Positions 11,901-22,210 are shown, counted from the first letter of the stretch. The stretch: DNA of 64,000 bases from Sipunculus nudus (GCA_026874595.1 CM049318.1:11143241-11207240); one strand, 5' to 3'. Notes: a model not told the origin generated them from the letters alone. Translations and numbers: made by a program.

Positions 11901-14399
11901 AAGGACAAATTTTATACGGTTACATGACTAGCAAATATGTCTTTAGTCATTAAGCACCTATCAACACGGAGTACATGTATATACGCATACGGACCCCTAA
12001 CTTATGGAAAACGAACTTTGCGGATACGGACTACGCATATACGGTGCACTTACTTATTGAGAACGTACTTTGCGGATACAGAAAACGCATACGGACCACT
12101 TACTTATAGAGAGCGGACTTTGCGGAAATGGACAGCGCATACGGACCACTGACTTATGGAGAACAGACTTTACGGATACGGACTAAGTATACGGACCACC
12201 AACTTATAGAGAACGGATTTTAGGGATACGGACTACGCATATACGGACCACTTGCTTACGGAGAACGGACTCTACGGATATGGACTACGCATACGGACCA
12301 CTAACTTATGGAAAACGTACTTTGCGGATACGGACTACGCATACGGACCACTTACTTATGGAGAACGGACTTTGCGGATATAGACAACGCATACAGATCA
12401 CTTTCTTATGGAGAACGTACTTTGCGGAGACGGACTACGCATATACGGATCACTTTCTTATGGGGAACGTACTTTGCGGAGACGGACTACGCATATACGG
12501 ATCACTTTCTTATGGAGAACGTACTTTGCGGATACGGACTACGCATACGGGTCACTTTCTTATGGAGAACGTACTTTGCGGATACGGACTACGCGTGCGG
12601 ATCACTTTCTTGTGGAGAACGCACTTTGCGGATACGGACTACGCATGCGGATCACTTTCTTGTGGAGAACATACTTTGCTGATATGGACTACGCATACGG
12701 ACTAGTGTTATCACAAAAAGGGTTTCCTACCCGATAGTGAAACAAATCCCAAGGCTGAGGTCATTCTACGAGGTCCGTGTTCATGAATACTATAAAATCC
12801 GGGTTGAATCCTGTAATTTTTCCCTAACGACCCGAGAAAGATGTGTGGATTTTGCCGAGAATCTAACGTAAGCAAGATGATCTTTTGTTAATAGTTAGAT
12901 GTGAAAACGATTAAGTCCCTGCATGGTAAGCTACCGCGAGGACACTAAAAGTTAACAGAGGGACGAACGATGCCCATACAATATTACGACCCTCTCTCAG
13001 GCGAGCGTATAAAAAGGCAACGACAATTTATGAATTATCAAGTCTCGTTTAAGAGACAAGTCGTAATAGAGCAATAAAGTTCATCCTATCAATACAACTT
13101 TTAATAAATAATATTAAAACAATAATTAATTTCAGGCTTAAATTCCTTTCTGGACTTTGCAAAATAAGGATCGACTTTGAATTTCCGACCTGCGACTTTG
13201 GAGTTTTAATACGTCTAATGTATTCTAGTCGCTAAGTTCTCACGTTATAACATGAATTGGTGACACGTTTGACACAGCGCTTAAACTACATGCACCATGA
13301 TCAAGTATATGTAAAGCCCTAAATGCTTTGGCTTCCATTCCCGGGTTATCCACGAGAGGACGACAATAACAAGAAAATTGGACTAATCGCCACACGCTTT
13401 ATCATTGGCTGACTGATCAACTGGCGCATGGCGGTTACCGAGGTTGTTGATTTCGTTAGGACAATGTGGTGAATCGAAGACCTATATGGACATCATGGTT
13501 TTTGGTGTAGCAAATGTGTTAACCCAAAAAGATTTCCGTTTTCGTGTAACTCCGCAAAAAAATAAAATAAATAAATAAAAAACCAAGTCCCAGGCTCCCC
13601 CGAATTAAGCGCCGCCTGCCCCTCTTAGCTTTAGCTTTTAGTCATTGATGACGGAGAACGTGATAAGTAATACTTATACAGATTAATTATACTGTTTTAA
13701 GATGTATTTCTATTCTATCTTACGAGCTTTAAATATAGAATTAATTCATACACACGTTAACTTCTTGTGCTTCATGCTCCATAGCAAATTCAAAACATTA
13801 TGTTTGAACTATACGCACAGGATCCCAAACGAAATGGGAATTTCTGTCATTACTGACATTAAAGTAGGCTACACGGCTAATGCATATATAAAAGAGGATT
13901 ACAGCTGTTCGGCAGCTTACCAATTTAATTGTTATTGTGCTTAAATATTTGTAAAAGGGAGATAACAGTTATAAAAAGTTTCTTTAAAATATAACATTTA
14001 ACGGTCATAAGGCTGGTTCTGCGTTTCCAATTTCGGTTTCAATATTAAGAGTTTTTCGGGTAAGCGGCGTTCCAATTAATGACACTCCAAAGATGTGCAA
14101 ATATGCATGACCATTGAAGTTGATTTTCTATAAAGGCGTCATTATGTTTAAACTCCACGAGTGAAGATTTTACTTTTAAAATACATGCAGTATATTTAAC
14201 TGAGAGCCGCCTCCAGAACACGTTTGCTCGAATCTGTTGCTTAGGGAGACGTGGTCGTTATAGCAGGGTATTACTGTATATACTAAGTATGCAAAATATA
14301 AAATCAAATCACTTACTCAGTTTCGGATTGGGCTTCGGTCGTCAGCGGTGAAAGGACAAGGACTAAGAGAGCGAGTTGTAAAGGCACCGGAGGAGCCAT
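477..14399 (-). CDS. Secreted EMI / EGF-like / vWD-domain protein gene (8 exons, 3' end outside window)
   Basis: Eight minus-strand exons join in phase (83+162+191+189+93+126+209+139 nt = 397 codons + 1 nt), all with GT donors and AG acceptors. Order in the protein: signal peptide (1-24), EMI domain (about 32-116, ending in a CC-x-GW motif), five EGF-like domains (first Cys near 116, 148, 178, 211 and 242), then the start of a vWF type D domain (about 292 onward, TFD..-F-Y-G-Q-G-T-Y core). Seen: the phases 2,2,1,1,1,1,0,1 agree at every junction, which chance exons would not give. Known: EMI and EGF modules occur in extracellular matrix and cell-surface proteins, and vWD modules assemble or bind matrix. 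Inferred: a secreted or matrix protein related to VWD/EGF proteins common in molluscs. The usual GDPH of vWD is replaced by PGVC. Membrane anchoring cannot be judged because the C-terminus is missing. Confidence 0.88.
873..1075. mobile_element. G/C-tract MITE-like sequence (hAT-type start)
   Basis: Starts CAGTGGTGCATCCAG, close to the CAGTGGCGGATCC-type ends of many non-autonomous hAT repeats. It is followed by alternating G and C homopolymers (C runs near 909-926 and 983-995) with T-rich spacers. A matching right terminus is not clear (only atcctgg near 1069), so the right boundary is approximate. It lies in intron 7. Confidence 0.4.
1253..1461 (-). CDS. Exon 7: N-terminal part of vWF type D domain
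   Basis: Acceptor cctttaacag, donor GTAAGA (1247-1252). Residues 282-351. The core I-T-F-D-N-K-M-F-N-Y-R-G-Q-G-T-Y-I-I-I-Q-D matches the opening strands of vWD domains (T-F-D-G-x-x-Y-x-F-x-G-x-x-x-Y-x-L). The normally preceding G-D-P-H is P-G-V-C here, a deviation from the calcium-site region. Ends in phase 0. Confidence 0.85.
2641..2766 (-). CDS. Exon 6: EGF-like domain 5 and linker
   Basis: Acceptor gtttttacag, donor GTAAGT (2635-2640). Encodes a fifth EGF-like domain (C-D-P-P-C-Y-N-G-G-S-C ... Y-T-G-P-T-C) followed by about 14 polar residues with no cysteine, which forms the link to the vWD domain. Phase 1-1. Confidence 0.88.
3459..3551 (-). CDS. Exon 5: EGF-like domain 4
   Basis: A 93 nt phase 1-1 exon that encodes exactly one EGF-like domain (E-D-C-V-G-G-C-D-N-G-G-T-C start, C-R-C-A-P-G-Y-E-G end). 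Acceptor tcttttacag, donor GTAAGC. It has no in-frame ATG and is short, so an ORF search alone misses it; it is supported by splice sites, phase and the six cysteines. Confidence 0.88.
4290..4790. repeat. Tandem ~150 bp repeat with GGTCAAGGTCA motifs
   Basis: About 3.3 diverged units, each with a TTGACCTT...AAGGTCA core (near 4316, 4456, 4600 and 4757), a 'cttcaaa-gttat-g-ttcacaaa' block and a 'gagactgg-t-g' block. The same family recurs at 21690-22140. It lies in intron 4 and is probably the body of a non-autonomous rolling-circle element, but I cannot place its ends. Confidence 0.55.
5686..5874 (-). CDS. Exon 4: EGF-like domains 2 and 3
   Basis: Acceptor tgtttctgttgcag, donor GTGAGT. Two complete EGF-like domains of about 28 residues with six cysteines each (residues 148-175 and 178-206 approximately), with the C-x-C-x-x-G-[YW]-x-G-x-x-C signature in both. 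Neither has the D/N-x-D/N-E/Q start of calcium-binding EGFs. The exon is phase 1-1, so it could be skipped without breaking the frame. Confidence 0.9.
7386..7576 (-). CDS. Exon 3: end of EMI domain and EGF-like domain 1
   Basis: Acceptor ttactcttacag, donor GTATGT. Encodes residues 82-145. The first half carries the hallmark CC-K-G-W of the EMI C-terminal half followed by C-x4-C. The second half is a six-cysteine EGF-like domain with the G-G-T-C turn and a Y-R-G-x-x-C end. The EMI-to-EGF transition without a linker is as in MEGF-type and EMILIN-related proteins. Confidence 0.9.
8488..8649 (-). CDS. Exon 2: first part of the EMI domain
   Basis: Follows a pyrimidine-rich acceptor (tttactttcag, AG at 8650-8651) and ends at GTAAGT (8482-8487). 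It encodes residues 28-81, beginning D-Q-R-I-C-I-V-P-V. Cysteines at about 32, 56 and 78 fit the first three of the EMI domain. The overlapping frames on both strands lack this Cys spacing and do not keep phase with exons 1 and 3. Confidence 0.85.
8851..8909. repeat. (TA)n microsatellite
   Basis: About 29 uninterrupted TA units in intron 1, close to the exon 2 acceptor. Confidence 0.95.
9630..9815. mobile_element. G/C-tract MITE-like sequence
   Basis: A run of 16 or more G at about 9645-9660, then GTCCATGGGGTCCGGAGACCCCC, a T-rich spacer and a second C-rich block ending AAATCCAGGAGCC. The layout and the 'gggtttcaaac' spacer resemble the sequence at 873-1075, so both probably belong to one repeat family. 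Termini are not exact. Confidence 0.4.
10468..11577. mobile_element. Non-autonomous hAT-like element with G-rich subterminal repeats
   Basis: Starts TAGGACCCGC and ends GCAGGGCCCTA, so both ends read TAGGRCCC in inverted orientation. It is flanked by an 8 bp near-duplication (AAACACAC / GCACACAC, 7 of 8). An 8 bp target duplication and a YARNG-type end fit the hAT superfamily. Both ends carry arrays of GCGGGGCGGG boxes at 30-45 bp spacing on the plus strand, while the middle is AT-rich and non-coding. A truncated relative is at 20930-21291. hAT membership is inferred; no transposase is present. Confidence 0.65.
11985..12710. repeat. 50-52 bp minisatellite
   Basis: About 14 units built on CTTATGGAGAACG-ACTTTGCGGATACGGACTACGCATACGGA. 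Units in the right half are 50 bp, or 52 bp when CATACGG becomes CATATACGG. Because 50 is not a multiple of three, all three plus frames stay open for long stretches, giving spurious overlapping ORFs. It lies in intron 1. Confidence 0.9.
14317..14399 (-). CDS. Exon 1: signal peptide
   Basis: ATG on the minus strand at 14399 opens 27 codons plus two bases. The peptide has a short polar start, a long leucine/valine-rich core (LALLVLVL) and a small-residue cleavage region (TTEAQS), a textbook signal peptide; cleavage after TEA is likely. The exon ends at a GTAAGT donor (14311-14316). It leaves phase 2, and the first base of exon 2 completes an Asp codon. It is the first ATG of this frame next to a credible promoter, so it is taken as the start. 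Confidence 0.85.
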
Positions 14400-14578
14400 G
14401 GTGGCGGTCCGCCTGCCGTTATCACCGGACGAACTTGAATGAAAAGCTCTGCCGTATCTGTATTTAACATTCAACAGTCAAATACTCCGAGTGATGTCGT
14501 AGGTTATATTTCTCTCGTACGGCAGATCCTTGTACTCGAACCTCAGAGGTCCAGTGTTTGGGGATGGGTGGCTGATGG

Positions 14579-14586
14579 CTTTTATA
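14579..14586 (-). promoter_or_regulatory. TATA box of the EMI/EGF/vWD gene
   Basis: TATAAAAG on the minus strand lies 180 bases upstream of the signal-peptide ATG. A start about 30 bases downstream (near 14550) would give a 5' UTR of about 150 nt. Seen: the motif and its distance. Inferred: promoter use. Confidence 0.55.
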
Positions 14587-14599
14587 GGAGGTGATAATC

Positions 14600-17500
14600 G
14601 ACTGTTTTATTGACTACACTATTGGAACAGATGAAACGCCGTCGTTTGATATGCTTACTTAAACATACAACAGGTGTTTTGGATCGTGGTATACAATGAA
14701 CGACGACCCATTGGGCTAAACAGGTCGATACTTTAGTCAATGTGATGTTGATCTGCTTCGCAATAGTATGTAACTCAATTTTTCTCGAGACAATTAAAGT
14801 TTTCTAAAACTTCAGATAAATAAACAGCGTGTCATTATCATAGATACCTTTAATGCTTTTAATCTCTCTGCATGCTTTATATCATAATGATGGTCTTTTT
14901 TGAGTATTTACATCTTTGTATCACGTCTCGGTTCAATGACAGGTAAAGACCCGGACAGACGGCGATGTTCGATTTTCACCATATGTCCAGATTTATAATC
15001 AATGCGTTTCATAATAAAATTTTGCTGAACTCAACCAAATGAATTGACTTAATTTACTTGAAGAATTCAATCCCCCATGCATCCGCATGATTCAAGCCAT
15101 TGCCGTTGTATAATCAAATAAAGTCCGTGTATCTGTGATTTGAATCCAGGTGTGCTTACTGTTGAGAGTTAATTTCTTTGTTTTATCGCTATCAATCTTT
15201 AACATATAGTTTCATGTAATGCAGAAAAAGGCCTAAACACTGAGTGTCACATATAGCGTCCATAGCGTTAAGTCCGGCGGATCCGTACCATGCGTTTAAT
15301 TGGCTCAGTATAAAAGGTGAGCAGATCAGTTTCATGCTTATAGCTGAGACTTGTACTTTAGATCTGGTTCTCTCTTATTAATTAACGTAAATCTGTAAAC
15401 AGGATGAATGCTTATTCTGAATTTCCTGTAACGCTGTATATATTAAGAGTATAATTTGATATATATGCATCTTTTTAGCACTTATACCAGGCCAAAGCCC
15501 TCGCCCACAGTACATACAGTTTTTCATTGTTTTAGAATGGTTTCATTTTCTCGATCTTAGCACGCTTGACCTACAGTTACTGTAGCCATTACCACATTGA
15601 TTTTCTTATATCAGCGATACTTTTTGAAGGGCAAAATCACCTATCTGACCTTTATAAACTAAAGGTAATTCCTTGGAGCTTTTGTAAAAAATAGTCAAGA
15701 AAACGTGGATATCGCCGCATACATGCTGTTTGTTTTGTTTATATCAACTTGTTTACAATTTGTTATGTTGTAATGTAATGTATTTATAATCAAAACAAAT
15801 TCAACAAGAGCATCTGGCAGCAGGTCAAATAAGCCAGAGCTTTGCAACAAGTGACCTTGCTATACCACCGCATATATACAATTAACCTATTACCTAAGGT
15901 TACATGTTTTTCCCGTTTGTCAACATTGTTGTGTTTCCAAACATGTTGTTGATAAACAAATTTATATACATATTTCACGAAGGCGTTATAAGAACTTTTC
16001 ACGACAGAATTACCCTTAGATCATTAATATATACACAGAGTAAGCCAGAAGTCACCCAAATTCTTTTTCAAAAGCTAGGTGAATGGGCACCTTTAACAAT
16101 TTGACGACAACCCCAGAGAACAAGTATAAATTCTTGTCCCCTATACGGGATGATTGTCTGAAAAGCAGATCTGTCTTCCTGCCTTATGACTCTTAAACCT
16201 ATATACAGGCGTGGTCGTGTAGATAACATAGTAACATAAATGCCAGTGAGGCTATATTAATAAAGCGTAGATGAGCCGTAATATTGACGAGGGTTTCCTT
16301 TTCGCGATAATTTCCATTTCGAGAACATCGCGAATTTGAAACTGGATGTATATTTTGATTTATAATTTCCTAGGCAGCTCATGAACTTCGGTACATGCAT
16401 GTACATGCGTTTACGTGTGTATATATGTCATCAAAATTAAGAAACCCAGTCACGGGTAAAAATTGGCCGTCAAAAACAATTGTTATTCATATTTTACAAA
16501 TGGAAATGATTGGGAAAATATATACTTTAAATATTCTGGTGATCAATATATAAGTATTACATGTTTTTGAAAATTAATTTCCTTTTAAGTCAAATTTTAT
16601 GATGTTATCATACACGGGGTTATCAATTCTAACTGATAAATAAAACGATTTTTTATAATAATATTCCCATATCAAGGATGGATGGAAGCTGCATGGATTT
16701 ATATTGTGGTTATTCTGTAATTGGATGACTACATTTTTAATATTTGAATTTGGATAACTGAAAAAGACAATGAAAAAAAAACACGTGTACCTCAAACTAA
16801 TTTGATATAAGTTTGGACAGTATTAGATAATTACGTTAATAATTTCGATGGAATGGCTGAAAGTTTCCACACGTATGGAATCTTACAACCTACAGGATTT
16901 CCAAATCTATATCAGGTTATACGGTCATAGAAATTGCTAATTTATGTTTTTACCTTAGATATAATTAGACCAAAGAGTTAGACAAAATATATATAATACT
17001 AAAAGATTCAAAAAGAAACTCTTTGGGAAATTGTTTAAGATCTCTTTCTGTCAATGGTTGCGTTGTTCTCTCTTAATATCTTATATATATAATAAAAAAT
17101 CTTTTAAAAATTGATTTCATAATGTTTTCTTAAGGTTTCCAAGCAAATATAGTTTTATAAATAATGTAATATTTTAATATCATAAATTTGTTTGCAACCT
17201 TTAAAGATGTCAACTTTATGGATAAATCTGATAAGTTCCGTGTACAAAGTTTTTATTACAAATTCATGAATTGATCGCGCCTAAATAAAACGTGCTATTC
17301 AGTCATATTTTTCATTAATGTATCTGAAAGGTAAAAATAATGTATTTAGTTATCATTTTGAAAGCTACTGCCATGCACCGCGTTTAGAAAATCCAATAGA
17401 AATATATAAGCTAGTTTTTATCCAGTCCGCTTTTGAGTACCCGCAATTATTTACTAAGGCGGTTGAGAAGGCGATCTTGGATTGGGCCATATTCACATAA

Positions 17501-19019
17501 TTTTCCGTGAGTCTCGGAAATAGCAGGGTATCATGTGTTCCTGGGATAATCCAGAGGTCTTTTTTTTTAGAAATGTCTTATTATTCTGTATAAATGTGAA
17601 CAGTCAATAAAACCTATTATATATATATGTTGAACCGGGACCACTTGACATACAAATCATTTGAAAGATTACTGTGCATGTTCGGTACATTGGATGAATT
17701 GGGGGGTGGGGGGGGGGGGGGTAGTACATTTGACGGGTTAGGGGGAGGGTGATATATGAAAAAGTATACACCCGTCTATTTTGTTTTCGTAAATTGCGGT
17801 CATTAATGTCATTCGGATTTGCTTCATTTTGTAATTCTATAGTTTTGGTATCGTCTGCTGCATACATGGGGTACGTGGTATTGTAACCGAAAAGTTGAGA
17901 TAAGAATTAACCAGAAAAAAAATAATTAAAAGGGCCGACAGGGCAGTGGGAAAGAAACTTGACGACATGATTAACCATACTGTACAAAAGAAACTTCAGA
18001 GTAAGACATGTACCGATTACGACAGATTTACAGAAGAAGCGCTCCCGCGTCCGCAGAACTCAGTCGTCAGTATACAGTAAACGTAATAAGAATTCTTAAT
18101 TTCCGCGTGTCGTCTCCCGATACAATGATCTTTTTAACCATTAAAATACTGTTGTATCATTTGAATTCGAATTTTGTATATGGAGTAGTATGTGTTATTT
18201 GTGTGTTTTTGCGTATATGTATGGGAGGGAAAGGAGAGATGTTGAGAGATATGGCTTTGATGTCCTTACAGTGATGGGCATATCTGAGATCAGGGGTATA
18301 TGTCCCCTCCCCCTCCCCCCCCCCCCACACACACACTTTTTATCAAGGTGGATGGTAATGTAATCATCCCCTGCTATTCAGAGTATATATTTTTATATAT
18401 ATTTGAAATTAAATATATTAATAAATAAGAATTATAGACTGTGGTCCATTTCTGAGTTTATTATGAAATATTATATTTCTAAACCTGCATGGTTTAGAAT
18501 TAACCTATACTCGAAACATAATACCTTGGAGTATTTATCTCTTGTATCTTATATATTTTGTGTAGTGCATGTATCTTGTACTTGTTTAGTTTTAATAGTA
18601 TATTTAACAGTATTTATAGTGAAGTTAGGTATGATTTTTTTACCAAGAATGGTTATATTGCTTTTCTGTGTATTGAGATTCGGGCACGATGCAATTACTT
18701 TGCAAGGGATCAATAAGAGTACATTAATATATCTTATGTGGTATGTGAAATATTTTGAGATTGCCAAAAGGAAAAAGATGTTAAAAACTAAATTAACACT
18801 TTTGTTATTTTACATATTTTCATTTTAAATTTATATTTTCCAGCCAGTAATGGTCAATATCATTTGATTTTCAGTATAATTGTAAAGATATGCTCTATGA
18901 AACTTATTTTCATGTATACGTCTGTTTAATGGGAAGCCTTTTACATATGTTTAATAAACACTATTTTCGCGTACACTTCAAGATAAAATACCCCATAATA
19001 TCAATTCTGAATCCCTATG
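14600..19019. other. AT-rich intergenic DNA, no supported gene
   Basis: No exon with splice sites, no protein domain and no repeat family I recognise, apart from G/C homopolymers near 17700-17722 and 18308-18325. The longest open frame (18403-18828) is leucine/isoleucine-rich because of base composition and is not supported. Confidence 0.6.
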
Positions 19020-19160
19020 TATATAGTATGTATATGCGTTTATGTGCGTGTATGCGTGAAAAAATAGCTGTGTTTCCATGTGAGCGTATATGCGACTATG
19101 TGTGTATATGCCTGAAAAAATAGCTGTTCCATGTGAGCGTATATTTATGTGTGTACATGC
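19020..19160. repeat. ~52-55 bp minisatellite, left part
   Basis: Units of TATGTGTGTATATGCGTG-AAAAAATAGCTGTTCCATGTGAGCG. The same unit continues at 20538-20625, so the array is split by the piggyBac-type element. Confidence 0.75.
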
Positions 19161-19164
19161 GTAT

Positions 19165-20533
19165 CCTTCATCAGTACACCTTGGGTCCATTTGGACCCCA
19201 GGGCTGTATTTCTTGCGATATTTTTGTATTGATCAGTTGTTGTCTTTTCTCTTTTTAGGTACTTGTCAGGTATATTTATGTCGTTATTATGGTTAAAGAT
19301 AGTGTGGTTCCATTGAACCATATGATCTGTATATAAAATATTCCCTTGGGGTCCAAGTGGACCCCAGTGGGAGACAATGCTCGACAGAATATTATTGTGA
19401 AATTTTTATCTTTTGTGTTACTTTTTATTCGAAAATACTACATCTCTGACACTGTTATCCACTTAGGGATATAATAATTTGCATTTATTCCGTATTTCTA
19501 TTCAAACATACTTAGAAATCAGTCAAGCTACATCATATTCCAGGCGATTAGTATAATTCATGGGGCTACTTTGACCCTTCAGATGGTGAATTATCTGTTG
19601 TGGGCAAAGATTTTGGCAATGGTCATATTGATTGGCCTGAAGTTACTTCTAAAGATACTTTTAATTGTCTTGAAGTCACATCTTAATATACTTCTGATTG
19701 TTCTGCAGTCCTTGTGCGAGTCCTTTATGATGGCCTTCTACATCAACGTTGCAAAATCTCTGGGCAATTCAGAAATCTGTGAAATCAGCATATATAGACC
19801 TTAGCATGCTTGATGCTCAGCAACCAAAAAGCGTTGCTACCTCTGTCCGAGACCAGACAGACAGACAGAAATTTTGCCCATGCTTCACCATCTGTGACAA
19901 TCATACTTGCGCAGATCACTCAATCTCCAGCATACAATGCGATGAGTGTCGGTGAAGCTACAGATATATAAGACTGGAATACTTGTTTCATTTTTCATTC
20001 TTTTGAGACTTCTGATGATTTTCTCAATACCAAATATAAATAAGACTTGTAGCAGTTCATTCTTATTTCAATTTCCGTTTTTTCAAATAAAATTATGCCT
20101 TTAATTGTTTTGATATCAATTTCTTTGAAATTGCAGTGTTTGGGGTCATATTCGACTATAAAAAAGTCAAAATCTCTTGACTTTGTTTTTTATCTGGATA
20201 TATCGTGTATTATTTTATATGGTAGTACTTAAAATTTCAATTATAAGTAGTACTGATATGCTAGCCTGAACAAACTGAGAGTAAACACTGCCAAAGAAGA
20301 AAATTTATGTTATTCTTGGAAAATATGTTATGGATACCTTTATTTTAAGCATTTTCCCCCATATATGTTACATTTTCAGTTCTACATTTGTCCAAAAAGC
20401 TTATATTAACCATGGAATAATCAATTAACTATGATATTTATGTACTATAATGAATATGCATCAATTACTACTGGGGTTCAGATGGACACCAGGTGTACGG
20501 ATTGATAAGTTTTCTAACGTGTACTAATGAAGG
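19165..20533. mobile_element. piggyBac-type non-autonomous element
   Basis: Left end CCTTCATCAGTACAC, right end (inverted) CCTTCATTAGTACAC. The right end is followed by TTAA (20534-20537); the left flank is GTAT, a probably mutated target site. Inside the left end a palindromic repeat TTGGGTCCATTTGGACCCC follows after about 3 bp. Inside the right end the matching TGGTGTCCATCTGAACCCC follows after about 29 bp. Known: piggyBac has a terminal repeat plus a 19 bp internal repeat spaced 3 bp on one side and 31 bp on the other. At 1369 bp it is too short for a full transposase. It sits inside a minisatellite whose halves flank it. Confidence 0.75.
19749..19955 (+). pseudogene. Possible remnant of a piggyBac transposase cysteine-rich C-terminus
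   Basis: Within the piggyBac-type element. A 68-codon frame ends in a cysteine/histidine cluster (C-P-C, C-D-N-H-T-C, C-D-E-C-R then stop). Piggybac transposases end in a cysteine-rich zinc-binding domain that reads the internal repeat. The Cys spacing here is not a clear match, and the preceding sequence is broken by stops, so this is a weak call resting mainly on position. Confidence 0.28.
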
Positions 20534-20537
20534 TTAA

Positions 20538-20625
20538 ATATGTGTGTATATATGCGTGGAAAAATAGTTTTTCCATGTGAGCGTATACATGCATTTATGT
20601 GTGTATATGCGTGAAAAAAATACTA
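20538..20625. repeat. ~52-55 bp minisatellite, right part
   Basis: Continues the unit at 19020-19160 (TGTGTGTATATATGCGTGGAAAAATAG, CCATGTGAGCGTATA) directly after the TTAA at the right end of the piggyBac-type element. Confidence 0.7.
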
Positions 20626-20835
20626 ATTTGGATGCATAACAGCGCAATGCCGTACAATAAATCGTTTATTCTTCATGCAAAAGTTTACTGTAAGAGCATA
20701 TATTTATTATGTTTATTATACGTCTCGGGTGTATTAAAGAATACAAAATAAAGTATATATCTTCAACCGGTGAAATACTTATCCATTTGCATTTTTATTT
20801 TTATTTACCATATTTTACATTTGTGTAATTATGAA

Positions 20836-20837
<2 letters not shown>

Positions 20838-20884
<47 letters not shown>
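20838..20884. repeat. (TA)n microsatellite
   Basis: About 23 TA units just upstream of the truncated hAT-like copy. Confidence 0.95.
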
Positions 20885-20885
<1 letters not shown>

Positions 20886-20929
20886 TAATAACCAGGATGA
20901 TTTTTCATTGGCTCGAGATTTTGCACCCA

Positions 20930-21291
20930 TAGTGTAAGGGGTTAACAGGAATAAATTAAATATATTTAAATATATTTAATTTTATCTTTTCATATTTTTT
21001 TACAACACCTTAAAACATTTTATACAAAAATATCAATGTCCTCAATTGATCGTTTTTTAGTATATTATATCTTATATATATATTAGATATAGTATATCTT
21101 AAATTTATGTTCTACTGAACTGCCAGATCATCAACCCGCTGCCCGCCCCGCCCCGCACAGACTTTATTTCGGTCTGCCCCGCCCCGCACTTTCTTAGATG
21201 TAGCCCGCCCCGCCCCGCAAAGAATCTTATGCGGGGGACCGCGGGGGCCCACAGGCTGCGGGCTATGGGCCCCGCGGGCTACAGGGCCCTA
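20930..21291. mobile_element. Truncated second copy of the hAT-like G-rich element (reverse orientation)
   Basis: The reverse complement of 10468-10760 aligns along this stretch: GGTTAACAGGAATAAATT, ATCTTTTCATATT, TACAAAAATATCA, CTGCCAGATCAT, the CCGCCCCGCC boxes and the terminus CAGGGCCCTA at 21291. The opposite half is missing, so it is a one-ended deletion derivative. Comparing the two copies shows which parts belong to the element. Confidence 0.7.
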
Positions 21292-21689
21292 GTAGTTACC
21301 CGGATCTCAAAGGACTGACATTATTCTACTCCTGTTTGTACTTGCCAGCTTATTTCACTGTGAAGGGCTGATACTTCCCTTTATATCATATTGCACTTAT
21401 ATGCACTTATATTCATTAAATTTAATGTATAGCTATCAGTCGTTGTTCATGTGTATAAAAATGGGAGCGAGTTTAGAATCCGGTCTACATGGACGAGGTT
21501 ATGGGTGTATACAGACGGACGTAATGATGTTAGGATTTATGTAATCGAGAAGTAAGAGGCAGGTCGATGTCGTATCAACAGGCATGTCATGGCTTAGTTT
21601 GATTACTTCTAATATATGACGGTCCAGTCAGTTTAGACCTATCTTGGAAATGAAGACCGAATTCTATACACGGGCCTAGAAAGGTGCGA

Positions 21690-22140
21690 ACGTTTTCTTA
21701 TTATATGGTTAGTATAAAAGAACCTGGGGCAAGGTGCTTAAGATCAGGGGACCTTAGGCTGCAAACCTTGACAGACACCTGGAATTTTCATACCAACAAA
21801 GGACAGACTATAAAAACAGGCCCCCGTTTTATGACCTATAAATTGACACTCTACAAGGTCAATGTCAAGGTCACATTTTTTGTTTACTTGTCCGACAAAT
21901 TATTGAAAACCACTTGTGTATCAAATTTGAAGAAGAAAGAAAATTGCAGTTATTCAAAAGTTATTGGGTTCACAAAAACCTTATGTATTTGTAGACTTGA
22001 CCTTGTAAACCAAGGTCAAAGTCACCAGTTTTCAAACATTTCCGAGATCTTACCAAACCTTGTTACAAAGCTAGGGTACTTTAAAGCACACAAGTATAAT
22101 TCGTCATTTAACAAGCGTTTAAAATATGGCACATTTATAT
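21690..22140. repeat. GGTCAAGGTCA-type tandem repeat, second locus
   Basis: Same family as 4290-4790: AAGGTCAATGTCAAGGTCAC near 21855, TTGACCTTGTAAACCAAGGTCA near 21998, with the 'caaaagttat-gggttcacaaaa' block between them. About two units. It ends just before the split SINE. Confidence 0.55.
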
Positions 22141-22210
22141 AATGTATATACCAGTATTGTGTTCTTTTTTACCGGTAACCGTTTAACTAAGAGTACTATA
22201 CGTTAAAGCA

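Larger units (their letters stand above)
8650..14316 (-). other. Intron 1 of the EMI/EGF/vWD gene (5.7 kb)
   Basis: A large first intron between the signal-peptide exon and the EMI exon. It contains a TA microsatellite, a G-tract MITE-like sequence, a hAT-like element and a 50 bp minisatellite, listed separately. The remaining parts (about 9.0-9.6, 9.9-10.4 and 12.7-14.3 kb) show no coding signature I can support. Confidence 0.75.

Noticed and set aside
11985-12710. CRISPR-like array
   Set aside because: Units are contiguous with no unique spacers, and the context is an animal intron.
12280-12737. Overlapping ORFs up to 141 codons
   Set aside because: All derive from the 50 bp minisatellite, open in every plus frame; no gene features.
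18403-18828. 141-codon hydrophobic ORF
   Set aside because: Composition follows the AT-rich sequence; no splice sites, no homology seen, no coding-like third positions.
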